The translations under genes and the position numbers were made by a program. The notes beneath the pieces were generated by a model. The model saw only the letters and a program-made list of their open reading frames with translations. It was not told the DNA's origin and did not search any database. 64,000 bases of DNA from Paenibacillus jilunlii (GTDB taxonomy: Bacteria; Bacillota; Bacilli; Paenibacillales; Paenibacillaceae): positions 77,407 to 141,406 of the forward strand of contig NZ_FNGM01000005.1 of NCBI RefSeq assembly GCF_900102965.1, in the 5' to 3' direction. Of this stretch, positions 36,198-45,804 are shown in pieces (positions within the stretch are counted from its first letter, which is position 1; each line of letters begins with the position of its first letter).

Positions 36198-37625
36198 CTA
36201 CTCCAGAAACTGCCATGATTCCAGCTTGAACAATCCGGTACCGGTTGTACCCGTAAACACCAGATACAGGTTGTGAACCCCCTCTGCACCGCTAACCTCC
36301 GTCATTAACTCCAGCCGTTTCTCCGGCCCATTCGCAGCAGGAACGGACAGCTCGCCAACCCATACGCCTGCCGGGTCATCCAGATGCAGTCCGATCGTAC
36401 CGCCGCCTTCAAGGCTTATGACCGAAGCACTGAATGCTCCTGCCCCTGTGCTTCCGAAGTCGACCCCGGATAACCCGATCCAGTCGCCATTGTGAATATC
36501 CGTTACAAGCCATTCTCCCACAGATGCCCCATATTCCGTCTTGACGCCCGCACTCCACCCCATGGTTGCAGCCTGTACGCGGTGATACGGGTTGAAGCAT
36601 CCGATCTGCTGCACACCCTTGTAATCGGCTTCAATATTCTGAATAGAGCCATCCTCATTATGGGAGAGGCGGCCCAGATGCGTCGAACGGTAGCCGTTTG
36701 CAATCCCCTCTGCTTTGGATAAGGTCTGTGCATGATAAGCGATATACCATTCGTCATGAAATTGAAAAATCGCATGATGATTATTGCCTGACACTCCGAA
36801 AAAATGTCCCGGATTCTTCAAAATCGTCTGATGATATGTCCAGGGGCCCATCGGTTTGCTGCTCGTCATATACGCAATCTCTCCCGCAGGAGGACTGCCC
36901 TCCGGACGTTCCCCGTCATAGAAATTAGAACAGTACGTATAATAGTAGACGCCTTTCTGCTTATGTATACCGGCATCCTCAAACATAAATGGTGCTGGAA
37001 TAACCTCAGCAGTACCCTCTACGCTGATCATGTCATCCCCAAGCTTCATGACCCGTGCTGTGCCAGGCTCCGCGAACTGTCCTTCCGGTACACCGCCACC
37101 GAAATAGATGTAGCCCTTGCCGTCATCATCCACCAGAACCGCCGGATCGAACAGCCAGGTTACGTCCTTGACTCCCGGAGTGGAACGCAGAATCAGGGCC
37201 TCACCGATAGGGTCAATCCACGGTCCCACCGGACTGTCCCCCGACAGAACGCCAATGCCGCTGGCATTATTGGCGAAGTACAGGAAGAACTTATCCTTGC
37301 CGCCGATCACCTTATGGACCGCTGCAGGCGCCCAGGACTGGGTAGCCCACTTGGCCGCCCCTTCCTGCCCTGCCACCGCAATCTCGCCATGATCCGTCCA
37401 GTTGACCAAATCGCTGGAGGAAATGACCGCAATCTTATTGATACTGCTGTAGGTGTTCTCTTTGACCACACCGTTTCCGTCATACTCCAGCGCGTCATTG
37501 GTCATGTACAGATAGACCCTGTCCCCGAACACCAGGGCATACGGATCGGCCCCATATCTATGCGCGACCAGCGGATTGCCGTTAGGCGGAACCTTTCCAA
37601 TTGCTTGCTTCAACGGACTTGTCAT
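36198..37625 (-). CDS. Intracellular XynD-type arabinoxylan arabinofuranohydrolase (GH43 + CBM6)
   Basis: 475 aa, very like Bacillus subtilis XynD along its length but lacking the signal peptide. Motifs: NGNPLVAHRYGADPYAL (base Asp), FDPAVLVDDDGKGYIYFGGG, FMFEDAGIHKQ (acid Glu) and NNHHAIFQF; the C-terminal about 130 residues form a CBM6 sandwich ending FKLESWQF. XynD releases arabinose from singly substituted xylose in arabinoxylan. ATG 37625 follows GTGGAGGAAA; the longer frame to 37664 runs into the intergenic region. It is 45 bp downstream of GH10. Confidence 0.93.
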   Translation of the reverse strand: MTSPLKQAIGKVPPNGNPLVAHRYGADPYALVFGDRVYLYMTNDALEYDGNGVVKENTYSSINKIAVISSSDLVNWTDHGEIAVAGQEGAAKWATQSWAPAAVHKVIGGKDKFFLYFANNASGIGVLSGDSPVGPWIDPIGEALILRSTPGVKDVTWLFDPAVLVDDDGKGYIYFGGGVPEGQFAEPGTARVMKLGDDMISVEGTAEVIPAPFMFEDAGIHKQKGVYYYTYCSNFYDGERPEGSPPAGEIAYMTSSKPMGPWTYHQTILKNPGHFFGVSGNNHHAIFQFHDEWYIAYHAQTLSKAEGIANGYRSTHLGRLSHNEDGSIQNIEADYKGVQQIGCFNPYHRVQAATMGWSAGVKTEYGASVGEWLVTDIHNGDWIGLSGVDFGSTGAGAFSASVISLEGGGTIGLHLDDPAGVWVGELSVPAANGPEKRLELMTEVSGAEGVHNLYLVFTGTTGTGLFKLESWQFLE

Positions 37626-37670
37626 TGTATTTCCTCCACTTTTCTTAAGTTTGCCGAACTTCATGACGTG

Positions 37671-38693
37671 TTACCATTTCGAAGCCGCCAGATCGGCAAG
37701 GCGTCCAAACGATGCTTTGGGCTGCCGGTGTTCGTCGAACAGGAACGGCCAATTTTTACGTCCGCGGACCGGGAAACCGTCCAGCCACGTATAGTCGTCA
37801 GCTACACCCCAGAAGGTAACGGAATCAATGGCCTTTCGATATTCCAGGAGCAGGGCAAAAATCTCTGCATAACGCTCCTCCTGCAGCTTCAGCATCTCGT
37901 CTGTTGGCGCTTTCAAATCCGTCCGCTTGTCTTCGAACCGGAACATCGAGAGGTCCAGCTCGGTAATGTGGATTCTAACGCCAAGCGAAGTATACAACTC
38001 AAGCGCACTGCGGATTTCGCCGATTGAAGGACCATAAATATTCCAGTGCGCCTGCATGCCTATCCCGTGTATCGGTGTTTTTTGATCAAGCAGGCTGCGG
38101 ACCAGCCTGTAGATTTTGTCGCGTTTGACAGGATCGGTCTCATTATAGTCGTTGTAGAACAGTAAGGCGTCCGGGTCGGCCTGATGGGCCATTTCAAAAG
38201 CCTCCCGGAGATAATCCTCTCCGAGGATTTCCAGCCATTTCGTATCCCGCAGGTATTGATCGGATTTATCCTCAATGGCTTCATTGACCACATCCCAGGC
38301 ATAGGCCTTCCCCCGGTATCGTCCCACAACCGTATGGATATGGGTTTGCAGGCGGCTGAGCAGCTCTTTTCTGGTGCACGGCCCGCCCGCCGAATTGCGG
38401 AACATCCAATCGCCTGTCTGGTTATGCCAGAGAAGCGTATGGCCCCGGACTCCAATGTGATTGGCCTCCGCGAACTCAAAGATACGGTCGGCGGCAGCAA
38501 AGGTATAGACTCCTTCTTGCGGCTGGACTTCCTCCGGCTTCATTGCATTTTCGGCTGTAATGCTGTTGAAATGCTTGGCAATGAAGGGAGCTTGGGCGGA
38601 TAAAATATCAGTGCTGACCGCAGCGCCAATTTTGAAGGCGTCCCGGAACAATGCATGCAATGCGGGTAATCCGCTGCTTGCCTGTGTCATCAT
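37671..38693 (-). CDS. Intracellular GH10 endo-beta-1,4-xylanase
   Basis: 340 aa, single catalytic domain, no signal peptide and no binding module, like the XynA2 enzymes of Paenibacillus aldouronate clusters. Acid/base Glu lies in WDVVNEAIED (about residue 136) and nucleophile Glu in HITELDLS (about 245); other landmarks are GHTLLWHNQTGDW and the C-terminal FWGVADDYTWLDGF. ATG follows TTAGGAGGTTATAG. First gene of the GH10-GH43-GH43 operon; it would shorten imported xylo-oligosaccharides after GH67 has removed glucuronic acid. Confidence 0.97.
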   Translation of the reverse strand: MMTQASSGLPALHALFRDAFKIGAAVSTDILSAQAPFIAKHFNSITAENAMKPEEVQPQEGVYTFAAADRIFEFAEANHIGVRGHTLLWHNQTGDWMFRNSAGGPCTRKELLSRLQTHIHTVVGRYRGKAYAWDVVNEAIEDKSDQYLRDTKWLEILGEDYLREAFEMAHQADPDALLFYNDYNETDPVKRDKIYRLVRSLLDQKTPIHGIGMQAHWNIYGPSIGEIRSALELYTSLGVRIHITELDLSMFRFEDKRTDLKAPTDEMLKLQEERYAEIFALLLEYRKAIDSVTFWGVADDYTWLDGFPVRGRKNWPFLFDEHRQPKASFGRLADLAASKW

Positions 38694-38748
38694 CTATAAC
38701 CTCCTAATTACAATGTTGTTCAGGCATTTAAGTCAATGATATCGCTTT

Positions 38749-38763
38749 TGTATGCGTTTACCA
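38749..38763 (-). promoter_or_regulatory. Possible cre site upstream of GH10
   Basis: On the minus strand TGGTAAACGCATACA matches the cre pattern with one mismatch at the first fixed T. It lies between the response regulator stop and the GH10 start. Confidence 0.35.
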
Positions 38764-38788
38764 TTACCAAATTAAAGAAACCTGCCCC

Positions 38789-40312
38789 TCATTCTTCAGA
38801 ATGAGCCTGGTTGCGGTAAGCGACCGGTTTCAGCGCGGTCCGCTTCTCAAACTCTCTTAAAAAATGATGATAATGCACATAACCCACACTCTCCGCAATG
38901 CTCCGGACGGTTTCGTTTGTTCCGAGCAGCCGCTTTTTGGCATGTTCGATGCGCAAATTATGAATATATTCGAGAATGCTGATTCCATTCTTCTTGATAA
39001 AAGCCTGCCCAAGATATACCGGATTGAGATAAAAATGCTCCGCAATCTCTTTTACGGTCAACGGCCTGAAATAATTGTCCTTCAAAAAACACTCTACCCG
39101 TATAAGCGGATGCTCGGAGCCGCGTTCCTTAAACTGCCTGATATATTCCATACATGAATACAACAAAACCTCAAGGGTGTCTTCCAGCGCTGCAAGCGAC
39201 TTCGGCTTTGTTTTAAAAAATTCAAAAGAGTCGCTCCACTGCTCAGCCGTCCCTCCGAATTCCTGCACCAGCTCTATGCTTTTCAGCATGATATCAATGC
39301 TCGTCATCTGTACAACTTCGGGCGCAGTCCTATTCCGTTCGAACAACCTGAACATCTCACTCAATTTATCCGAAGCTTTCTGCTCTTGCAATCTCTCCAC
39401 TGCGCTCATCAGTTCCTCGGTCAGCTCTGCGGAAGGAAGAGAATAGTTAAGCTCGCTCCGGGCATCCGTGGAGGTGTCAATGGGCCCGCCCGCCTCCGAA
39501 TAGAAATAGTGGCGGGCGGCAGCCCCTGCCGCCACCATATAGGAGACAGGCAGCTCCCGGAGAGACTGCACACTCGGCCCGATGCTCACAGTCCCCTTCA
39601 CACCGTTCCTTGACAATGACAACCCGGCATATATCCGCCTAGCCAGCTCCGCCGCCCGTGCTGAGCTTTCCACGACAAGCCCCGCCTGATCGCCGGGCAA
39701 ATCAATGAACAAGGCGCCCTCCGGGCCAGCCAATTCCCGGCAGATTTCTGTGATATTGCTTTTGAGGCCATCCACATGGATATAAGTCCATCCCGAAACC
39801 GTCTCGTCCAGACGGTCCATTTGTTCGGCAATCTCCTCTTCAGGCTCCACCCACTGCCCTTCAAGCATACGGGCGATCGCAACGGGAAGAAGCCGGTTCG
39901 CCAGCATGTTCTGCTGCATCTTCTGCTTAACGCGCATGTCCAGCTCGTTCGAAATGGCCGCAAGCGCCTTCTCCCATTCCGCTTCAACGACTGGCTTCAG
40001 CAAATAATGTCTCACACCATAACGGAGTGCTGTCCGTGCGTATTCAAACTCGCCGTAACCGCTGAGGACGATGAAGATGGGCTGCTCCATCTCCAACTGG
40101 CGTACACGCCGGATCAGCTCCAATCCATCGATGCCGGGCATGCGGATATCTGTAATCACAAGGTCCGGCGAGCACTCGGCAACCGCGGTCAGCGCTTCTT
40201 CCCCGTTCTCGCAGGCTCCGCAGATTTCGAAGCCCAGCTCCTCCCAATCGGTCAACGTTCTTAATCCCTCTAATGCAATCGTTTCATCATCAGCCAAAAC
40301 CACTTTATACAT
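38789..40312 (-). CDS. YesN-type response regulator (second of an RR-HK-RR triplet)
   Basis: 507 aa. Receiver with DDE at 8-10, Asp55 (VITDIRMPG) and Lys in LLKPVVE; C-terminal AraC double helix-turn-helix (VKEIAEHFYLNPVYLGQAF; VRSIAESVGYVHYHHFLREF). Its start overlaps the end of the kinase gene by eight bases, with ribosome site GTGGAGGT inside that gene. It differs in sequence from the other regulator of the triplet (42136-43665). It lies immediately upstream of the GH10-GH43-GH43 operon, its likely target. Confidence 0.93.
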   Translation of the reverse strand: MYKVVLADDETIALEGLRTLTDWEELGFEICGACENGEEALTAVAECSPDLVITDIRMPGIDGLELIRRVRQLEMEQPIFIVLSGYGEFEYARTALRYGVRHYLLKPVVEAEWEKALAAISNELDMRVKQKMQQNMLANRLLPVAIARMLEGQWVEPEEEIAEQMDRLDETVSGWTYIHVDGLKSNITEICRELAGPEGALFIDLPGDQAGLVVESSARAAELARRIYAGLSLSRNGVKGTVSIGPSVQSLRELPVSYMVAAGAAARHYFYSEAGGPIDTSTDARSELNYSLPSAELTEELMSAVERLQEQKASDKLSEMFRLFERNRTAPEVVQMTSIDIMLKSIELVQEFGGTAEQWSDSFEFFKTKPKSLAALEDTLEVLLYSCMEYIRQFKERGSEHPLIRVECFLKDNYFRPLTVKEIAEHFYLNPVYLGQAFIKKNGISILEYIHNLRIEHAKKRLLGTNETVRSIAESVGYVHYHHFLREFEKRTALKPVAYRNQAHSEE

Positions 40313-42110
40313 GGGATACCTCCACTCTTGGAGCCATAGCCAAGTCTATGGGGATGTGAATGGTAATAGCCGTCCGTTCATACTCGGTGCTTTCAATGGT
40401 GAATCCGGCTCTGCCGTCGTAATACATCATCAGGCGCTTATAGACATTCCGGAGCCCGATATTTTTACCGGAGTCTTGCTCCGCCTGCAGGTGGGACTCG
40501 ATCCAATCCAGCTTCTCTTTCTCGATTCCCTTTCCGTTGTCAGTCACAACAATCATCAAACCTGCATCGTTCATGGAAGCAGACACGTGAATCTTCCTTG
40601 CACCTTTGACTGATTGCAGGCCATGCTTGCAGGAATTCTCCACCAGTGCCTGGACGCTCATTTTGGGAATGCGGCAGTTCAGCACGGCGGGGTCAATATC
40701 AATGTCGTAGGTGAACCGGCTCTGAAAGCGGAATTTTTCAATCTGCAGATACATTTCAATAAAAGATATTTCTTCCTCGACGGTAATCAGATCGTCCTTC
40801 CAGCTTAGCAGCCTGCGCAGAATAAGGGCCAGATTCCGGATCACATCGGTGACCTCTTCATACTTGTATTTTTTGCAAATGACCAATATGGCGTTCAGCG
40901 TATTAAAGAGGAAATGCGGGTCCACCTGACTCTCCAGATAGTTCAATTCGGCTCTTACCCGCTCAAGCTCAAGGTCCTTTTTCTGAATTTCCAGCTTATA
41001 TACATCATTGATCAAATTGCGGATTTTCTCCGTCATCAGATTGAAGCTGCGGATCAGGCCGCCGATCTCGTCCTTCCCTTCATACATATCAATGTTCTCA
41101 AAATGCTCGTATTTGACAAGCTTCATATGTTTGTAGAGCAGCCTTACCCTCAAATTATAGGATTGTAAAATAAAGATCATTAACAGGGTAGGGATAATGA
41201 TCGTCAGCACAGCAAAAATCAGCGAAACCCGGAGCGCGCGGCTCATCTCATGATTGATCTCCCGGCCTTCCGGAGTTCCGGTCAGTTTCCAGCCTTTCGT
41301 ATATCCTGCACTGCCCAAAGTACGGACAATCTGCTTGGACGACTGGCTGTCCGTGTCAACGTTTAACAGGACATTTTTATCCAGCGAGTAAAAGGAATGA
41401 TCCGATTCCAGCACGACGCGGTTCTGCTCATCCAGGAGCTTGAACCGCAAATAGTCGCGCTCCTTCTGGAACAGCTCCTGCACATTGTTCAACCGCAGAT
41501 CGATGCGCAGATACTTGCTGTAGGGCTGTCCCGTAAAGCTATCCAATTTGCGGATAAGGCTGACAAACACTTCCTGCTGAGGCGGATTCAGCGGGTTGGT
41601 CCCCTGATAAGAGGTTAACAGTACCTTGTCCTCGCTACCGGAAATTTTACGGTACCATTCACTTTCCTTGTCGCTGTCGGACAACACAAAGTAACTGTTG
41701 CCATTCTGGATGGTCGGATTCGTAGTATACACGCCCATCCAATAAATATAGGAATGCAGATTGCTGTATTGCCGCAGCTTATCCCTCAGAACATTGTCAT
41801 AGACTTCATAATAAGCCTCGTTATCCGGATAAGCATAATCCATGATTTCATTAAAAGCACGGTCTGCGGCAACCGTATTGCTTATCGCCACACATTCATT
41901 CACGATTTGCATGAAATCATAAACCACCCGGTCTACAGAGATCTCAAGATTCCCTCTTTCACGGGCATCCACATTACGGCTGATCTGAACATAAAAGAGG
42001 GCGTTAATGCTGAGTATGGGGACAAGAACGCACAGCAAATAGATAAACAGAAATTTGTATTTGAGCGGAATATCATTGACGATGGCAGATGGTTTCCGTT
42101 TACCCTTCAT
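40305..42110 (-). CDS. YesM-type sensor histidine kinase (centre of the RR-HK-RR triplet)
   Basis: 601 aa from ATG 42110, which has GGAGGGGAG upstream; the frame is open to 42170 but that would overlap the preceding regulator. Helix 1 lies at about residues 17-38 (FLFIYLLCVLVPILSINALF), helix 2 near 290-310, with an extracytoplasmic sensor between; then HAMP, His in SQVDPHFLFN (about 397), and ATPase motifs ENSCKHG and DNGKGIE. It follows the regulator at 42136 after 25 bp and overlaps the regulator at 38789. With the importer genes upstream it likely monitors the transported oligosaccharide. Confidence 0.93.
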   Translation of the reverse strand: MKGKRKPSAIVNDIPLKYKFLFIYLLCVLVPILSINALFYVQISRNVDARERGNLEISVDRVVYDFMQIVNECVAISNTVAADRAFNEIMDYAYPDNEAYYEVYDNVLRDKLRQYSNLHSYIYWMGVYTTNPTIQNGNSYFVLSDSDKESEWYRKISGSEDKVLLTSYQGTNPLNPPQQEVFVSLIRKLDSFTGQPYSKYLRIDLRLNNVQELFQKERDYLRFKLLDEQNRVVLESDHSFYSLDKNVLLNVDTDSQSSKQIVRTLGSAGYTKGWKLTGTPEGREINHEMSRALRVSLIFAVLTIIIPTLLMIFILQSYNLRVRLLYKHMKLVKYEHFENIDMYEGKDEIGGLIRSFNLMTEKIRNLINDVYKLEIQKKDLELERVRAELNYLESQVDPHFLFNTLNAILVICKKYKYEEVTDVIRNLALILRRLLSWKDDLITVEEEISFIEMYLQIEKFRFQSRFTYDIDIDPAVLNCRIPKMSVQALVENSCKHGLQSVKGARKIHVSASMNDAGLMIVVTDNGKGIEKEKLDWIESHLQAEQDSGKNIGLRNVYKRLMMYYDGRAGFTIESTEYERTAITIHIPIDLAMAPRVEVSHV

Positions 42111-42135
42111 GCCGCTCCCCTCCTCCCCTGTGAAA

Positions 42136-43665
42136 TTAACCCTTTTTGTATACCGAAGGCGAGACGCCATTCAGCGCTTTGAACTTGGCAGCGAACAAAT
42201 CCGCGTCGGAATAACCGACGCGCCCCGAGATATCCGAAATGCTCATATCCGTCCGGCGCAGCAGCTTCTTGGCTTCTTCAATGCGGTATTCATGGAGAAA
42301 TTCGTTAAAAGAACTGCCACAGTGTTTCTTAATTCGTTGTCCCAGATAGGCGGAATTCACATGTAACACCTTCGCAATGTCCTGCAGCTTCAGCTTCTCC
42401 TGATAATGCGCCCGGACATAGTCCATTGCGGCCGATACGATCTCGTCCTCCCGATTGTTGTCAGCTGCGGCAAACCATTCCGCAGCTTCATGCAGCTCTT
42501 CCTCCGTCTGCTGCTGAAGCAGCGGCAGGCAGCAAGCGGTGACCCGTGGCGGAAACCACTTCTTCGCCCATATTGCCGGGTCCCCGCCTCTGGCACCGAT
42601 TTCGCGGAGAAGCTCAGCTTTGATATTGGCCAGAAAGGCGTCGACCCATGCATTTGAAGCAACATCCGCCGAGAAAATTCTAAATACATCGCTCAATTGG
42701 GAGCTTAACCGGTCACACTCCCCTCCGGTAACGGATTGCAGCAGCGATTTCCTCAGTCCTGCCGGAAGCAGCGCCATTTGATCCTTGTCCTGCTTCCGAA
42801 AGAAACCAATATCGCGGCTGCCCGAATCCGGCCTGCATAATCCAGCCGCCAGCGCTTCATGATAGGCAGTATTCAGAAACTCCGCCCCGTGATGCTCAAG
42901 GCTTGCCGAGAAAAGAACAGGACCGCTGTACTCAGTCCGCACCTCATGGACCCAGCTTGCCAGCATTTCCGGGTCAAGCACCGGGCCTTCCTGCGGGGAA
43001 ACCAGCAGATAGCCATGCTTATGGCTTCCGGCCGTAAAAGGATAAGCGGTGATATTGCGGAACTGCTCCTTGGCGTTCATGGCACAGCCTTGGCTTCTCA
43101 GCTGCATGCTGTCAAGCGAAGCCCCCCGGACCAATACACAGCAGATCCGGGAATCGGGGCGGATATTAAGCGCCTTCAACCCCGCTTCCAATTCTTCTTC
43201 CGGGGGGTTCTCCCGCATCAGAAGACGGGATACGGTTTCCACCTGCATGAAGGCGGAAACCGCTTCGCGCCGTGAAGCCAGCTTGCGCTCAGCGTGTATT
43301 TGCCGGGCTGCGGCCTGCAGTGCCTCGGTCAGTTCTTTTTCATCCAGGGGTTTGGTCAAGTAGTTGGACACACCATACTTAAGTGCCTTCTTGGCATACT
43401 CAAAGTCAGCATATCCGCTAAAGATGATGAACTTAGGCTGGAAATCGCTTTCAGAAAATTTCTCAATGAGTTCAAGGCCGTCGATCACAGGCATGCGTAC
43501 ATCGGTTATGACCACATCAGGCCGGGTGTTATGAATAAGCTGCAGCGCATCTTCGCCATCCAGGGCCTCGCCGCACACTTCGAAGTCCAGTTCCTCCCAG
43601 TCCACCAGGAACCGCAGCCCTTCCAGCATCAGCGGCTCATCATCGGCAAACACTACCTTTAGCAT
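42136..43665 (-). CDS. YesN-type response regulator (first of an RR-HK-RR triplet)
   Basis: 509 aa. Receiver with DDE at 8-10, Asp55 (VITDVRMPV) and Lys in LTKPLDEKE; C-terminal AraC double helix-turn-helix (LQDIAKVLHVNSAYLGQRI; ISDISGRVGYSDADLFAAKF). ATG follows TTGGTGATACA. Upstream, 128 bp with a hairpin separate it from the permease gene 43794. Two regulators sharing one kinase are uncommon for this class. Confidence 0.93.
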   Translation of the reverse strand: MLKVVFADDEPLMLEGLRFLVDWEELDFEVCGEALDGEDALQLIHNTRPDVVITDVRMPVIDGLELIEKFSESDFQPKFIIFSGYADFEYAKKALKYGVSNYLTKPLDEKELTEALQAAARQIHAERKLASRREAVSAFMQVETVSRLLMRENPPEEELEAGLKALNIRPDSRICCVLVRGASLDSMQLRSQGCAMNAKEQFRNITAYPFTAGSHKHGYLLVSPQEGPVLDPEMLASWVHEVRTEYSGPVLFSASLEHHGAEFLNTAYHEALAAGLCRPDSGSRDIGFFRKQDKDQMALLPAGLRKSLLQSVTGGECDRLSSQLSDVFRIFSADVASNAWVDAFLANIKAELLREIGARGGDPAIWAKKWFPPRVTACCLPLLQQQTEEELHEAAEWFAAADNNREDEIVSAAMDYVRAHYQEKLKLQDIAKVLHVNSAYLGQRIKKHCGSSFNEFLHEYRIEEAKKLLRRTDMSISDISGRVGYSDADLFAAKFKALNGVSPSVYKKG

Positions 43666-43727
43666 TGTATCACCAACTTATATCTGAATTTTGATTCCGG
43701 CAAGCTTGACAGTTGTTGAACAGGAGA

Positions 43728-43755
43728 AACCGCTTCGGTCACTGCCGAAACGGTT
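43728..43755 (-). terminator. Hairpin between permease and RR-HK-RR genes
   Basis: AACCGCTTCGG pairs with CCGAAACGGTT with one mismatch; no T-run follows on the minus strand, so an attenuator or mRNA-processing hairpin is more likely than a full terminator. Confidence 0.5.
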
Positions 43756-43793
43756 GTTCTTCACCTATGACCCTTTTAAATAGATAAGTTCAG

Positions 43794-44705
43794 TTATTCT
43801 TTAACACTTCCCAGGTTCAATCCTACCACGAAATATTTCTGCAAGAAAGGGTAGACGAACAAGATTGGCACTGCGGTAACGATGGTGATGGCTGCACGGA
43901 TGGAAGCCGGTGTAACCAATGCCTGCGTCTGATTGTGCTGATTGCCTGCCAGCAAGGAAGGATCGTTGTTCGTGCTCATGGTGGACCCGAGCAGCTTCAT
44001 CATTTCATATTGCAGTGTACTCAGCTTGATATCCGAGGATGCGTACAGGAACGTGTCAAACCAGGCGTTCCATGAGCCTACAGCGATGAACAAGGCTACA
44101 GTTGCCAGGACGGGAGTACACAACGGGAAAATGATTTTCCAGAAGATTCTGAAATCCCCCGCCCCGTCGATCTTCGCCGACTCCGTGAGACTCCCTGGAA
44201 GGCCGCGGATATACGTCCGCATGATAATCAGGTTGAACGCGCTGACCAGGCTTGGCAGGATATAGACCCAAAAGCTATGGAGCAAGCCCAGCTCTTTAAT
44301 AAGGAAGTAGTTCGGAATCAGGCCGGCATTGAAATACATGGTCAGGATGAACAGCATGCTGATTTTTTTACGGAGAATGTATTGCGGCTGCGCCAGTGTA
44401 TACGCCAGCATGGTGGTCAGAAAAACGCCGAATACCGTCGAGAGCACCGTACGGGACACGGAGATAAAAGCGGCATGGTAGATCGTCCCTGAAATAAAGA
44501 CGGCTTTATAGTTCTCCAAGGTCCAGGCACGGGGCCAGAAATAAATTCCGCCGGCAAGAGTGTCACTGCCGTCATTTAAAGAAACAGCCAGCGTGTGGAG
44601 GAATGGATATAGCGTGATGGCCACCACAAAGAGCATAAATATCGTGTTGATCGTATGAAACACAACCGGCTCAATGCGGCTTGAACTTTTCGTCACAGCT
44701 TTCAT
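43794..44705 (-). CDS. ytcP: ABC importer permease, YtcP/LplC type
   Basis: 303 aa membrane permease with about six helices; EAA loop TESAKIDGAGDFRIFWKIIF; C-terminus VVGLNLGSVKE as in the group. ATG follows a GGAGGAAGCCCAT ribosome site 14 bp after the LplB-type stop. Forms the SBP-LplB-YtcP importer with the two genes upstream, an arrangement known from Paenibacillus aldouronate clusters. Confidence 0.93.
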   Translation of the reverse strand: MKAVTKSSSRIEPVVFHTINTIFMLFVVAITLYPFLHTLAVSLNDGSDTLAGGIYFWPRAWTLENYKAVFISGTIYHAAFISVSRTVLSTVFGVFLTTMLAYTLAQPQYILRKKISMLFILTMYFNAGLIPNYFLIKELGLLHSFWVYILPSLVSAFNLIIMRTYIRGLPGSLTESAKIDGAGDFRIFWKIIFPLCTPVLATVALFIAVGSWNAWFDTFLYASSDIKLSTLQYEMMKLLGSTMSTNNDPSLLAGNQHNQTQALVTPASIRAAITIVTAVPILFVYPFLQKYFVVGLNLGSVKE

Positions 44706-44719
44706 ATGGGCTTCCTCCT

Positions 44720-45706
44720 CTATACTAACCGCTCTTCGCCGAGGCGTTTTGCGATATAATTTGCGATGAATACAAGAATGACACTGACGATGGTTTTGAA
44801 GATCCCTGCCGCCGTAGCCAGAGAATAATTCCCCATAGAGATCCCATATTTCAGTACAAAGATATCAATGGTTTGCGACCAGTCTACAGTAAGCCCGTTG
44901 CCAAGCAAATATTGAAGCTCGAAGCCGGCATCCAGAATATGTCCGATGTTCATAATCAGCAAAATAACGAATGTGGCTTTAATCCCCGGAAGAGTGACAT
45001 AGCGCATCTTCTGAAAACGCTTGGCACCATCCATGGACGCTGCCTCATACAGAGAAGGATCGATCGAGGTAATGGCCGCCAGATAAATAATGGTGCCCCA
45101 GCCCACCTCTTTCCACACGTTCGAAGCCCCGACAATGCCCCAGAAATATTTCCCTTCACTGAGCCACATAATCGGTTCCTTAATCAAGTGCAGCTTCATC
45201 AAGATTATATTGACAATCCCGTCGTCAACCGACAGCGAAGTGGCAACGATGCCCGCTGCGATAACCCAGGACAAGAAATGCGGCAAATACGATATCGACT
45301 GAACAATACGCTTGAAAAACTTGACTTTGATCTCATTCAGCAGCAAAGCCAGGCCGATTGCCGTAACAGTACCAAGCACAAGGTTAATAAAGCTCATGGC
45401 GACCGTGTTGCGCAGCACCATCATAAAGGTCTCATCCGAAAATAGAAATTTGAACTGCTGCAGGCCTACCCATTCCTGCTTGCCGAAGGATAGCGCCGGA
45501 CGGTAGTTCTGAAAGGCCATCAGCCAGCCCCAAATGGGCGCATAGTTAAAGATAAGCAGATAAATGGCAATCGGCACTGACATGAAAATAAGCTGCTTCT
45601 GCATTTTTAGCGTTTTCCAGCTAAGGCTCACACCGATTTCCGGATCGACTCTGCGTTTTCGGGTCTTCTGTGTTTTGACCTGTTTGTCCAGTACGGTATC
45701 AGACAT
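44720..45706 (-). CDS. lplB: ABC importer permease, LplB type
   Basis: 328 aa from ATG 45706, which has CAGGAGGGAAA upstream (the longer frame to 45742 lies in the intercistronic hairpin region). A basic N-terminal tail of about 40 residues is followed by six helices and EAA loop YEAASMDGAKRFQKMRYVTL. Partner of YtcP (43794) and of the binding protein (45805). Confidence 0.93.
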   Translation of the reverse strand: MSDTVLDKQVKTQKTRKRRVDPEIGVSLSWKTLKMQKQLIFMSVPIAIYLLIFNYAPIWGWLMAFQNYRPALSFGKQEWVGLQQFKFLFSDETFMMVLRNTVAMSFINLVLGTVTAIGLALLLNEIKVKFFKRIVQSISYLPHFLSWVIAAGIVATSLSVDDGIVNIILMKLHLIKEPIMWLSEGKYFWGIVGASNVWKEVGWGTIIYLAAITSIDPSLYEAASMDGAKRFQKMRYVTLPGIKATFVILLIMNIGHILDAGFELQYLLGNGLTVDWSQTIDIFVLKYGISMGNYSLATAAGIFKTIVSVILVFIANYIAKRLGEERLV

Positions 45707-45757
45707 GTAGTGTTTCCCTCCTGTAAGATCATCTCTCCACACTATCCGGATTAATGA

Positions 45758-45784
45758 AGAGCGGGAAATCGTATTTCCCGCTCT
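45758..45784 (-). terminator. Perfect intercistronic stem-loop after the binding-protein gene
   Basis: AGAGCGGGAAAT / ATTTCCCGCTCT, a perfect 12 bp stem with a 3-base loop, between the binding-protein stop (45805) and the permease start. On the minus strand only TCATTAATCC follows, so it probably stabilises the binding-protein mRNA and lets part of the transcripts through. Confidence 0.75.
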
Positions 45785-45804
45785 GTTCCCGGCTTTGAAT
45801 TACA

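Noticed and set aside
36804-38027. 407-codon open frame on the plus strand
   Set aside because: Antisense to the GH43/GH10 operon, with no family features; a shadow of codon bias.
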